A stretch of DNA of 64,000 bases from Solibacillus sp. FSL H8-0523 (GTDB taxonomy: Bacteria; Bacillota; Bacilli; Bacillales_A; Planococcaceae), in assembly GCF_038051985.1 (NCBI RefSeq), contig NZ_CP150291.1:3782001-3846000 (forward strand). The letters run 5' to 3'. Made by a program: the position numbers and the translations under genes. Positions 33,661-43,400 of the stretch are shown here, piece by piece. Every line of letters starts with the position of its first letter. Positions within the stretch are counted from its first letter, which is position 1. The notes beneath the pieces are model-generated. The model had not been told where the DNA came from. It did not search any database and was given only the letters and a program-made list of their open reading frames with translations.

Positions 33661-34479
33661 TCACTCCCCGTCTTGTTGAAGGTATGTTAATTTTTCACGC
33701 CATTTTTGCGCCTGTGCATCGTTTGTTTGCTCATAGTAATGTACGAGCTTTTTCGTAGATTCTAGATCCCCCAATAAACTAGCTTGTTTATAATAATGAA
33801 CCGCTTTTTCCATCAGCCCTTCTTCAAGCTCCGAAATATAACCCAAGTTAAAGAAGGCATCCAGGTGAAAGTGCTCGGCAGCTTGTTCGAAGTAATAAAT
33901 AGCTTGCTCTCTATTTTGAGGTTGACCGAGCGCCCCTTCAAAATAAATCATACCTAAACGATACAGGCTCTCGACATCCCCACCACGTGCAGCTTCCTCA
34001 TAAAAAGTCAGTGCTTGCTGGTCATCAACTTCGGTACCTAGCCCTTGCTCATACATAATCCCAAGTGTGAACATCGCTTCTACCACACCGGACTCCGCAG
34101 CTTTTGTAAACCATTTTAAAGCAAGGCGTTCATCGTGCCCTGTACCTTCACCGTTGAAATACATATCCGCTAAATTGTTCATCGCATCTGGATGTCCAAG
34201 TTGTGCGGCCTTCTTGTACATCTCAAATGCGCGCTCTTCGTCTTCCATTTCAAAATAGACATTTCCAAGCTCATACATTGCTTCTGTATTCCCAAGTAAA
34301 ATTGCTTTGTTCAACCACTCGTTTGCTTGTTCAAAATTTTGGTGTTCTTTATATAATAATGCAACAACTACAACCGATTGTTCAATACCTTTTTTTGCTA
34401 ATTTAAATTGTTGTTGCCAATGCTTCGGCTCTAAGAAATGTTGTGTAAGCCAATCCTGAAATTGCTCTTCCGTTTGCAT
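33661..34479 (-). CDS. SEL1/TPR repeat protein
   Basis: 272 residues from the ATG at 34479; an in-frame ATG at 34500, inside the LysR gene, is an alternative. From ~45 to ~255 it has six to seven SEL1-like repeats of ~36 residues with the A-x-x-x-LG-x-(M/L)Y-x-x-G pattern (AMYELGNVYFE, AMNNLADMYFNGEG, AMFTLGIMYEQGLG, SLYRLGMIYFEGALG). Such superhelical scaffolds bind other proteins. No signal peptide, so cytosolic. It follows the LysR gene with no gap and probably shares its transcript. Confidence 0.85.
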   Translation of the reverse strand: MQTEEQFQDWLTQHFLEPKHWQQQFKLAKKGIEQSVVVVALLYKEHQNFEQANEWLNKAILLGNTEAMYELGNVYFEMEDEERAFEMYKKAAQLGHPDAMNNLADMYFNGEGTGHDERLALKWFTKAAESGVVEAMFTLGIMYEQGLGTEVDDQQALTFYEEAARGGDVESLYRLGMIYFEGALGQPQNREQAIYYFEQAAEHFHLDAFFNLGYISELEEGLMEKAVHYYKQASLLGDLESTKKLVHYYEQTNDAQAQKWREKLTYLQQDGE

Positions 34480-34483
34480 CACA

Positions 34484-35371
34484 TCACTCTTTTCTTTCAT
34501 TAAAATAATCCACTAAATACTGCTTAAATTCACTTGCTGCTGGGGGTAAATAGCGATTTTTTGCCCATGAAACCCCAACAGAGCGATAGCATGGTGGATC
34601 TACTTTAAGGCGTTTTACTTTATAATCATCGAGTCCTTTAATATTTGGAATCATTGATATACCCATACCCGCACTCACAAATCCTGCTACCGTATGCATC
34701 TCTTCTGCTGCAAATGTTGTTTTCAATTTAATACCAGCCTCTAAGAACAGTTCATCTACCAAGTGTCGTAGTGAATTGCCCTTTTTTATTGCAATAAACG
34801 GCTCGTTTTTGACATCCTCTAATTTCACAGCGCTTTGTTTCGCTAGTGGGTGTGTCACCGGAACAATGACAAATAGTTCCTCAACAAATAGCTCTTCTGT
34901 TTCAATATCAATTACTTTTGATTCAATTTTTTGTGAAAGGCATAAATCAATAGCACCTTCCTCTAAACGCTTTAATAAATTTAATGAGGTTGCCTGCGTT
35001 AGCGAAAACTGCATATTCGGAAATTGCTTCGTTGTTGCTGCGATTAATTCTGGAACGACTTCCATCCCTAATGTATGAATAAAACCAAACGAAACTTCAC
35101 CTGAACCTGGGCGAATAATATCCTCAAATTCCTCACGAATCCGCTCATATTCCTCTAAGATAATGTCGACACTTTGTAAAAAAAGCTCGCCAAAACGATT
35201 TAAATAAATCGAGCGCCCTTCACGGCTAAATAATGGCACGCCAAGTTGTTGCTCAATACTAGCAATAGACTTACTTAACGCCGGTTGGGAAATCGCTAAA
35301 ACCTCCGCTGCTCGTGTCATATGTTGCATTGTAGCAACGGTTTTGAAATATTGAAGCTGTTCCATCTCCAT
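34484..35371 (-). CDS. LysR-family transcriptional regulator
   Basis: 295 residues. An N-terminal winged helix (QYFKTVATMQHMTRAAEVLA, then SQPALSKSIASIEQQLG, ~7-45) and a C-terminal periplasmic-binding-like effector domain (~90-290). GTGAGGT lies 7 bases before the ATG. It is divergent from an esterase gene 195 bp away, the usual LysR arrangement, so the esterase is its most likely target. The effector is unknown. Confidence 0.92.
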   Translation of the reverse strand: MEMEQLQYFKTVATMQHMTRAAEVLAISQPALSKSIASIEQQLGVPLFSREGRSIYLNRFGELFLQSVDIILEEYERIREEFEDIIRPGSGEVSFGFIHTLGMEVVPELIAATTKQFPNMQFSLTQATSLNLLKRLEEGAIDLCLSQKIESKVIDIETEELFVEELFVIVPVTHPLAKQSAVKLEDVKNEPFIAIKKGNSLRHLVDELFLEAGIKLKTTFAAEEMHTVAGFVSAGMGISMIPNIKGLDDYKVKRLKVDPPCYRSVGVSWAKNRYLPPAASEFKQYLVDYFNERKE

Positions 35372-35566
35372 TTTTCATACCTCACATCATTCATAACTTT
35401 TTTGAATCAAAACAATAAGAATAATAAATTGTACTTATGTATTAATAGCTTTATAATAATCGATAGCAGCAAGTTTTCATATCAAAATTATTTTTAATTT
35501 TCAATAGTTTTTATAAAAAATATACAAAATTGACATAATTCACTTCACAAAGGAGTCTAAAAGACA

Positions 35567-36313
35567 ATGAAACTCATCGCGCCCAAACCTTTTACAATTG
35601 AAGCTGGTAAACGTGCCGTACTTTTATTACACGGTTTTACTGGCAATACCAATGATGTAAAACGTTTAGGAAAATATTTAGCTGATCGTAACTATACTGT
35701 ACATGCGCCTTTATATAAAGGACATGGAGGTGGCCCTGACTTATTAATTCAATCAAACCCTATTGAATGGTGGAATAGTGTAATCGAAGGCTACGATGAG
35801 TTAAAAAATCGTGGCTACGAAGAAATTGCGGTAGCCGGCGTATCTCTTGGTGGAATTTTCTCGTTAAAGCTTGGTGAAGAACGTCCAACAAAAGCGATTG
35901 TTACAATGTCTGCTCCTGCAAGTTCAAAATCTACAGATAGTTTGCAAAATCGCATCGTTGATTATGCAATCAATTATAAAAAATTATCAGGTACATACGA
36001 CGAAGCAATCGATAGTCGTACAAAAATCGCAGAGCTCGTGAAAATGCCTTCATTAAATTATTTACAAAGCATGATTAACGAAACAAGCGAAAAATTAAAT
36101 GTAATCAAGACGCCCGTTCATATTTTACGTGGTCTAGAAGATGACGAATATTACTGCGAGAGTGCTGACCTCATTTATAGTTCAGTAAATTCCCGCATTA
36201 AATCTGTTAAAACATTCATTAACTCTGGTCATATTTTAACATTAGGTAAAGAGCGTGAATTAGTTTTTGAAGAAATTTATCGTTTCTTTGAAGGCTTAAA
36301 ATGGCAAAATTAA
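35567..36313 (+). CDS. Carboxylesterase, Est30 family
   Basis: 248 residues, alpha/beta hydrolase. HGFTG (~25-29) forms the oxyanion hole, GVSLGG (~92-97) holds the nucleophile Ser94, the acid lies near GLEDDE (~190), and SGHILT holds the catalytic His (~221). Sequence and length follow Geobacillus Est30, a cytosolic short-chain carboxylesterase. AAAGGAG lies before the ATG. Divergent from the LysR regulator. The natural substrate is unknown. Confidence 0.92.
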   Translation: MKLIAPKPFTIEAGKRAVLLLHGFTGNTNDVKRLGKYLADRNYTVHAPLYKGHGGGPDLLIQSNPIEWWNSVIEGYDELKNRGYEEIAVAGVSLGGIFSLKLGEERPTKAIVTMSAPASSKSTDSLQNRIVDYAINYKKLSGTYDEAIDSRTKIAELVKMPSLNYLQSMINETSEKLNVIKTPVHILRGLEDDEYYCESADLIYSSVNSRIKSVKTFINSGHILTLGKERELVFEEIYRFFEGLKWQN

Positions 36314-36370
36314 GGCAACACTGTATTGTGTCCCCTTGCAAAAATCCCCGTTTTTGCAATGATATATAAA

Positions 36371-36408
36371 GAGCGGTAAATGGATCCCCGTCCATTTACC
36401 GCTTTTTC
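36371..36408. terminator. Bidirectional terminator between esterase and GDSL genes
   Basis: AGCGGTAAATGGA pairs perfectly with TCCATTTACCGCT, with T/A tracts outside, ending next to the stop of the convergent GDSL gene. Confidence 0.88.
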
Positions 36409-37779
36409 TTATTCCTCTGACATGGTTAATACTAAAATTTTTGCGAACTGTGCACGTGTCAAATTACCTTTTGGTGAGAAAGTTGTTGCACTTGTACCTT
36501 GTACAACATCGATATCATATAAAAATGTAATTGCAACTTGTGTTTCACGGTCATAATTTTTAATATCGTTAAACGGTGCAATCACTTCTGGTTCATATGC
36601 TTCCCCTGCCAAATTATTCGACAAACGCATTAAAATTAATGCAAGTTGTGCACGTGTAATTTCCCCTTTAGGATTGAAGTAACCTTCATTTTCACGTACT
36701 AATCCCGCTTCATACGCTGCGGCAATTTCATTTTGTGTTTGCTGTGTATAATTGCTAATGTCTTTAAATGGTGCAGGCTTCGTCGCTTCTAACTCAAAAG
36801 CACGTGCGATAACCGATAACACTTCCACACGTGTCATATTTGTATTTGGTTTAAATGTCCCGTCCTCATAGCCCTTTATAAAGCCATCTGCATACGCGAT
36901 ATTAATATAATCTTTGCCCCAATGATTAGCGATATCTGTAAATGGTGCTTCATTTACTGGCTCATCAATTAGTGCTTCTTCTAAATCCGCTAAAATTGCT
37001 GCGAAATAATCTTCCATCATTTTTTCAGCAACTACTTCATAGCCTGCTTCACTTAAATGAATATTGTTTGGATTCGGTAAAAATACTGCAACATCTTCAG
37101 CAATTAACGGTGCCACTTCAGAAAAAATCCCGCTATTTGCTTCTACTACTGCTTTAATTGAATTATTCATTGTCGTAACAAGCATATTTAGTTGCGCTTG
37201 AATCGCCGAATCTTGAATATGTGGGAATGGATTATATAACCCCATTACAATTAGATCTACTTCTGGATTTAACGCATAAATACTTTTGAAGATTTTTTCA
37301 TAATTCGTTGATACTTGTTGAATGCTCCCTAAAACACCTGCTGCATCAAATGAAAACGCACCTGATTCAGAGCGTGTCACATTTTTTAAGACATCATTGG
37401 CACCAACGCTTAATGTAATAAAATCGGCTTCTTTAATCGCCTGGTGAATCGTTGCTGTTTTTTGCGACACACCATTTAAATCATAAATGGGCTTTGTTAC
37501 GTTTTTTTCAATATCATTTAGCACATCTACCGTTGTATAACCCGGCAAAGAAAACCCTTTATTAAAATGGATTGCTGCCGGGTCATCAGAATAGCCCTTC
37601 GCAATAAAATCGGCATAACCTAAACCAAGTTCATTTAATTCATTTACACCTGTAGCAAGTGAGTCACCTAATGCTAAATAATTTAGTCCATCACTTTCTT
37701 CTGCTTGTGCTGGGATTGTTACGGGTAATATGAGCTGTAACATTAATATAAATGCTGCTACTATACTAAACTTCTTCAT
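36409..37779 (-). CDS. Secreted SGNH/GDSL hydrolase with three SLH domains
   Basis: 456 residues. A signal peptide runs to about residue 26 (AQA before EES). The SGNH hydrolase domain (~30-265) has ALGDSLATG with the nucleophile Ser, SVGANDV with the oxyanion Asn, and NNIHLSEAG with the catalytic His. Three S-layer homology modules follow (~275-335, ~338-395, ~400-456), each with the F-x-D-I...A/ITR-A pattern. The protein is exported and held on the cell wall through pyruvylated polymer, hydrolysing esters of lipid or wall polymers. The usual catalytic Asp of the DxxH block is Asn here (N-N-I-H), so the triad may be a dyad. Confidence 0.9.
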   Translation of the reverse strand: MKKFSIVAAFILMLQLILPVTIPAQAEESDGLNYLALGDSLATGVNELNELGLGYADFIAKGYSDDPAAIHFNKGFSLPGYTTVDVLNDIEKNVTKPIYDLNGVSQKTATIHQAIKEADFITLSVGANDVLKNVTRSESGAFSFDAAGVLGSIQQVSTNYEKIFKSIYALNPEVDLIVMGLYNPFPHIQDSAIQAQLNMLVTTMNNSIKAVVEANSGIFSEVAPLIAEDVAVFLPNPNNIHLSEAGYEVVAEKMMEDYFAAILADLEEALIDEPVNEAPFTDIANHWGKDYINIAYADGFIKGYEDGTFKPNTNMTRVEVLSVIARAFELEATKPAPFKDISNYTQQTQNEIAAAYEAGLVRENEGYFNPKGEITRAQLALILMRLSNNLAGEAYEPEVIAPFNDIKNYDRETQVAITFLYDIDVVQGTSATTFSPKGNLTRAQFAKILVLTMSEE

Positions 37780-38204
37780 CTAAAACCTCCTAAATATGAC
37801 TTGTTCATATTATAAGTTATAAAGTTATATAAAACAAAATTTTGATAAAAATAGAAATATATAACACATAATGAGCTACTTTGTTTTTCTAATATATATT
37901 TTCCCCTTTTGGCTACACGATTTCGAGTGAAATGCCGCTATATTAATATACTTTCTAAACATAAATTCAAAAAGATATTTCGAATTGGATTTCAACTCTA
38001 ATAATATAAAAATACCATTTAATAATAAATAACTTTTAACTTATGAATGAATTTCCTGTTCCAACTAATGAGTTATCCCTTGAAATAAATCAAATAACCT
38101 AACATTTAATATAAAAATGATTATTTTTAATCATTTTTAAAATAAGTAAAATAGTTCTGTTATTAATCTAATTTTGGGTATTTACAGGATAAGTGGTTGA
38201 TGAA
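37780..38204. other. AT-rich gap with a long perfect palindrome
   Basis: No gene is seen. At 38113-38138 an 11-bp arm, AAAAATGATTA, pairs perfectly with TAATCATTTTT around TTTT: either a terminator or an operator. The part next to 37780 should hold the GDSL promoter on the minus strand. Confidence 0.5.
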
Positions 38205-38301
38205 ATGAACTTTAAATCAATTAGCGCAAGAATTCTATTCAGTTTTAGAAAATGAGTTGGATATTTTAGTAGCTGACTATGAGTTGGCAGGGGCCATGTG
38301 A
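38205..38301 (+). pseudogene. Remnant of a methyl-accepting chemotaxis protein gene
   Basis: The plus strand starts MNFKSISARILFSFRK and stops; one base over, the frame continues ENELDILVADYELAGAM and stops. Both pieces look like the first residues and the ligand-domain start of Bacillales chemoreceptors (short basic tail, then LPxLxADYxLAxxM), with the first membrane helix missing between them. No further receptor sequence follows. Identification rests on pattern memory only. Confidence 0.5.
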
Positions 38302-38318
38302 CCTCGTACGAAAAGAAG

Positions 38319-38356
38319 AAAAAAAACACCTCGCATCAATAAAATGATGCGAAGTG
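38319..38356 (-). terminator. groESL terminator
   Basis: CACTTCGCATCA pairs with TGATGCGAGGTG, then TTTTTTTT on the minus strand, about 55 bases after groEL. Confidence 0.9.
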
Positions 38357-38410
38357 TAACTTTGTATGGAACTGTTTTCAAAAAGGAACAAAAGCGTTGC
38401 CGCGTGGAAG

Positions 38411-40133
<1,723 letters not shown>

Positions 40134-40153
40134 AGTTTAAATTTCGTTTTAAA

Positions 40154-40438
40154 TTAACCGACGATAGCGAGTACATCGCTTTCGCGTAAAATTAAATATT
40201 CTACGCCGTCGTACTTCACTTCGGTACCTGAGAATTTTGAGAAGATGATTTCGTCGCCTACTTTTACGTCAAGCTCTACACGAGTTCCGTTGTCAAGAAC
40301 GCGACCCGTACCTACAGCTACAACTTTACCAGTTTGTGGCTTTTCTTTTGCAGAGTCAGGTAATACAATACCGAACGCTGTTTTTTCCTCTACTTCTACA
40401 AGTTCGATAATAATGCGATCTCCTAATGGTCTTAACAA
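40154..40438 (-). CDS. groES: 10-kDa co-chaperonin GroES
   Basis: 94 residues, exactly the usual length, if translation begins at the TTG at 40438: AGGAGG lies 9 bases upstream and the product then starts [11 protein letters not shown]-like, as in all GroES. A longer frame from a TTG at 40447 overlaps the optimal spacing. The mobile loop is [18 protein letters not shown] (~17-34); the C-terminus [12 protein letters not shown] is typical. It caps GroEL. Use of TTG in so highly expressed a gene is notable. Confidence 0.96.
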   Translation of the reverse strand: MLRPLGDRIIIELVEVEEKTAFGIVLPDSAKEKPQTGKVVAVGTGRVLDNGTRVELDVKVGDEIIFSKFSGTEVKYDGVEYLILRESDVLAIVG

Positions 40439-40468
40439 TTGAAACAACCTCCTAAATATTTGTTCTTT

Positions 40469-40495
40469 TTAGCACTCTCATCAATCGAGTGCTAA
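40469..40495. promoter_or_regulatory. CIRCE operator (HrcA site)
   Basis: TTAGCACTC, 9 bases, GAGTGCTAA: a perfect match to the CIRCE consensus, between the promoter and groES. HrcA represses from it until heat draws off GroEL. Confidence 0.97.
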
Positions 40496-40505
40496 CACAT
40501 TACTA

Positions 40506-40534
40506 ATTTTAATGAATTCCCTATTTTTTTGCAA
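40506..40534 (-). promoter_or_regulatory. groESL promoter
   Basis: Minus strand TTGCAA, 17 bases, TAAAAT: a sigma-A promoter placed so that transcription starts just before or at the CIRCE. Confidence 0.8.
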
Positions 40535-40632
40535 GTATGTGCGCTAAAAAATTTTGTTTTATCTAGAAATTCCTCTACAATATAGAAGAATTACCTTTGA
40601 ACGTTACTATATATAGAAAGAAGGTTTATGCT

Positions 40633-41358
40633 GTGACGAACGTTTCCTCTCCTAAGTTTAAAACACAAAAGACGGCCTTTTATGTGTTATTGACTTATAT
40701 TATTTGTCAATTATCCGTATTTTTACTTATATTCATTCCTGACTTAAAAAATGCCTTACTGACACTATTTTCTGGAACACCCGATGAGCAGTTAATTAAA
40801 TTATCTGGCTGGTGGAGTACCGCTTCATTTATGGTTGCCGTTGTTGTAAGCTTTATTCTTATTGCTAAAAATAAAAGTTTTTGGAATGTCTTTAGCGGCG
40901 AAAAGATGCCTTTAGGAAAATCAATTGGCTGGGGAGTCATTGGTTTCTTTCTCGTATTTTTAGGGCAAAGCATTGGCGCTTATATTGAGTTCGCACTCGG
41001 CATTGAAGTAGGCTCAGAAAACACAGAATCGATTATGGAAGTCACAAAAGTGGCTCCTATCATGATCATTGCCATTGTATTTTTAGGTCCTGTTTTAGAA
41101 GAATTGGTGTTCCGTCGTGTGATTTTCGGCTCTATTATTCAAAATTATAACTTCTGGATTGCAAGCATTGTGAGTGCTGTAGTATTCGCTGCCATTCACA
41201 TGGACTTTACGCACATTCTGTTATATACGATTTGTGGGATGATTTTTGCCTTCTTATACCACAAGACAAAGCGTCTAATTACACCCATCATTGCGCACGT
41301 ATTACTAAACGGCTTCGTCACATTTATACAAATGAATGCCGATAAATTTCAAGTTTAA
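40633..41358 (+). CDS. ydiL: CPBP-family intramembrane glutamic protease (YdiL-like)
   Basis: 241 residues with seven or eight membrane helices. Motif 1 EELVFRR (~157-163), motif 2 the FAAIHMDF region (~190) and motif 3 HVLLNG (~225) carry the catalytic Glu and His of the Rce1/CPBP family. Start GTG at 40633 with GAAGG upstream; the frame from 40597 crosses that site. Lies divergent to groESL, as does ydiL in B. subtilis. Substrate unknown; relatives act in bacteriocin immunity or membrane protein turnover. Confidence 0.85.
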   Translation: MTNVSSPKFKTQKTAFYVLLTYIICQLSVFLLIFIPDLKNALLTLFSGTPDEQLIKLSGWWSTASFMVAVVVSFILIAKNKSFWNVFSGEKMPLGKSIGWGVIGFFLVFLGQSIGAYIEFALGIEVGSENTESIMEVTKVAPIMIIAIVFLGPVLEELVFRRVIFGSIIQNYNFWIASIVSAVVFAAIHMDFTHILLYTICGMIFAFLYHKTKRLITPIIAHVLLNGFVTFIQMNADKFQV

Positions 41359-41365
41359 CAACTGA

Positions 41366-41411
41366 AAAAGCCCTGGAAGTTTTACACTACGTAAAATTTC
41401 TAGGGCTTTTG
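41366..41411 (+). terminator. Terminator of the CPBP protease gene
   Basis: AAAAGCCCTGGAAGTTTTAC pairs imperfectly with GTAAAATTTCTAGGGCTTTT, followed by TT. Confidence 0.85.
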
Positions 41412-41420
41412 TTGTTTCAT

Positions 41421-41449
41421 AAAAAAAACGCTACCTCAACGATAGCGCT
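41421..41449 (-). terminator. Terminator of tatAC
   Basis: AGCGCTATCG and TAGCGTTTTTTTT on the minus strand form a short stem with a long T run, just after tatC. Confidence 0.75.
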
Positions 41450-41454
41450 CTCTA

Positions 41455-42276
41455 TTAACTATTTAATTGTTCCATTTGTTTACGCTGTTGTTCAAGTAGC
41501 GCTTCTACTTGCAACTCACGCTCACGTTCTTCCTCCGCTAACTGGCGCTCTTTTTCAGCCACTTCATATTTACGATAACCCATACGAGAAATAACAATAC
41601 TCACCTCATACAAAATAAAGAGCGGAATCGCAATGATGATGTTCGATACTAAATCAGGCGGTGCAAGTAGCACAGAAATGACGATTAATACGAAATACGC
41701 GTATTTACGGAACTTAATCATAAGCTTTGGATTAATGAGCCCTAAACGGGACACAAACAAGGTCACCACTGGTAATTGGAATAGAATACCGAACGGCACG
41801 ATTAGTTTAAGTAAAAATGAGAAAAACTGATTAATACCAATTGTTGGCGTTATTTCTAAATCACCTGACAAATCCATCATAAAACGCATAATAAACGGGA
41901 ATAAAACAAAGTAGGCAAAGGCCATACCACCAATACCAAGAATAAACGCATAAGGTATGTATTTTAATGTTGCCTTGCGTTCTGTCTCATGCAAGCCTGG
42001 CGTAATAAATGCCCATAGCTGATAAAGCAAAATCGGCGATACGATCACTGCCGCGACAATGAAGGTCACTTGTAAATACACAGTTAACGGATCTCCCGGA
42101 CTGAAGGCATTCAATGTAAAACTCGCAGCAAGATCGCTGCGTTGAATGTATCGTATAATCGGTTTTGCACTATAGAACCCTGCAAAAAGGGCCATGACAA
42201 AGAAAATCGCTACAAAAAATAAGCGCTTTCTCAGTTCTTCCATATGTTCAACAACGGTTAATTCTTGTGGATTCAT
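41455..42276 (-). CDS. tatC: Twin-arginine translocase subunit TatC
   Basis: 273 residues with six membrane helices. HMEELRKRLFFVAIFF at the start and the conserved periplasmic loop region FSPGDPLTVYLQ are TatC hallmarks; it reads the RR signal peptide. Residues ~240-273 form an extra Glu/Arg/Gln-rich helix (EKERQLAEEERERELQVEAL), longer than in most TatC proteins. Follows tatA by 17 bases. Confidence 0.95.
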   Translation of the reverse strand: MNPQELTVVEHMEELRKRLFFVAIFFVMALFAGFYSAKPIIRYIQRSDLAASFTLNAFSPGDPLTVYLQVTFIVAAVIVSPILLYQLWAFITPGLHETERKATLKYIPYAFILGIGGMAFAYFVLFPFIMRFMMDLSGDLEITPTIGINQFFSFLLKLIVPFGILFQLPVVTLFVSRLGLINPKLMIKFRKYAYFVLIVISVLLAPPDLVSNIIIAIPLFILYEVSIVISRMGYRKYEVAEKERQLAEEERERELQVEALLEQQRKQMEQLNS

Positions 42277-42293
42277 ACTAAGACATCCTTAAT

Positions 42294-42521
42294 TTACTTA
42301 ACGTCTGTTTTTTCGTTATCTTTATGTTCAATGACCGATTTCTTCGTCGTGTGATCATCTTCGTCATCTGTTAATCCTTTAGTGGCACTACGGAATTCAC
42401 GTAAAGTCGAACCCATGGCACGGCCTAAAGATGGTAATTTTTTTGGACCAAAAATCAATAATGCAATCAAACCGATGATAATTAGGCTTACAGGTGTAAT
42501 CGCACTTAAATGCATTTCCAC
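42294..42521 (-). CDS. tatA: Twin-arginine translocase subunit TatA
   Basis: 75 residues from the GTG at 42521, which lies 6 bases after AGGAGGTG; an ATG two codons later is the alternative, and the frame to 42551 runs over the ribosome site. One membrane helix (~8-25), the [14 protein letters not shown] hinge and amphipathic helix (~26-45) and an acidic/charged tail. It forms the pore of a minimal TatA-TatC system with the next gene. Confidence 0.94.
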   Translation of the reverse strand: MEMHLSAITPVSLIIIGLIALLIFGPKKLPSLGRAMGSTLREFRSATKGLTDDEDDHTTKKSVIEHKDNEKTDVK

Positions 42522-42615
42522 TATAGCCACCTCCTCTATTATTATGTACATTTTACAGTAATTAACGATAAATTGCCATTTATGGTAATGTGAACAATTT
42601 GTTACTAATTTGTTA

Positions 42616-43248
42616 TTAATCTGAATTTCGTACTAAATAGATGAGCGCTTGCAGCTCTACCGATAAATCAATATTCATTACTTTAATCGAATCTGGTACC
42701 GATAGACGCACTGGTGTGAAGTTTAAGATGCCTTTTGCATTCATATTCGCTAGACGGTCTGTCATCATTTGCGCCGAGCGTGAAGGTACCGTTAAAATAG
42801 CTAATTCCGCGCTAAACTCCTCATACATTTCCTCTAAACGATCTGGATGAAAGACAGGGATATCGCTAATCATCGTTCCTTCAAAAGGTGCCTTTGAATC
42901 AAATGCCACGACAATACGTGTATTGTGGTTTTTTTGGAAATTGTATTTTAATAAGCCATTCCCTAAGTTCCCGACCCCAATTAGCGCGACATTCATCGCC
43001 TCATCCTGATCTAAAGTTTGACGGAAAAATTCGATTAAATAGGGCACATCATAGCCATAGCCCTTCTTACCGAGTGCACCAAAATAAGAAAAATCACGGC
43101 GAATCGTAGCCGAATCTATTTTCATTGCATCACTTAATTCCTGTGATGAAATGCGTTTTTTACCTTCATTTGCAAAGTTTTTTAAAAATCGATAATACAG
43201 AGGAAGTCTTTTCGTTGTTGCTTGTGGAATTTTTGTTTCTGGTTTCAC
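42616..43248 (-). CDS. rex: Redox-sensing transcriptional repressor Rex
   Basis: 210 residues. Winged helix (~1-80) with [14 protein letters not shown], then a Rossmann NAD(H)-binding domain with [14 protein letters not shown] (~90-103). It releases DNA when the NADH/NAD+ ratio rises and controls fermentation and respiration genes. The place between tatA and ydiF matches B. subtilis, though moaC is absent here. Confidence 0.96.
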   Translation of the reverse strand: MKPETKIPQATTKRLPLYYRFLKNFANEGKKRISSQELSDAMKIDSATIRRDFSYFGALGKKGYGYDVPYLIEFFRQTLDQDEAMNVALIGVGNLGNGLLKYNFQKNHNTRIVVAFDSKAPFEGTMISDIPVFHPDRLEEMYEEFSAELAILTVPSRSAQMMTDRLANMNAKGILNFTPVRLSVPDSIKVMNIDLSVELQALIYLVRNSD

Positions 43249-43400
43249 ACATTCTCCTCCTACTTACAATTGGAAATCGTTTTCAAGCCTTAAGTTTAAG
43301 CAAATTAATCTTACTAAACTACTAGCCTCAAGTAAAGTATCCATCGTTGCACGCCGCGTGTCCATCCTTTAAACTAAATAGTAGAAACTGAGGTGTAAAC

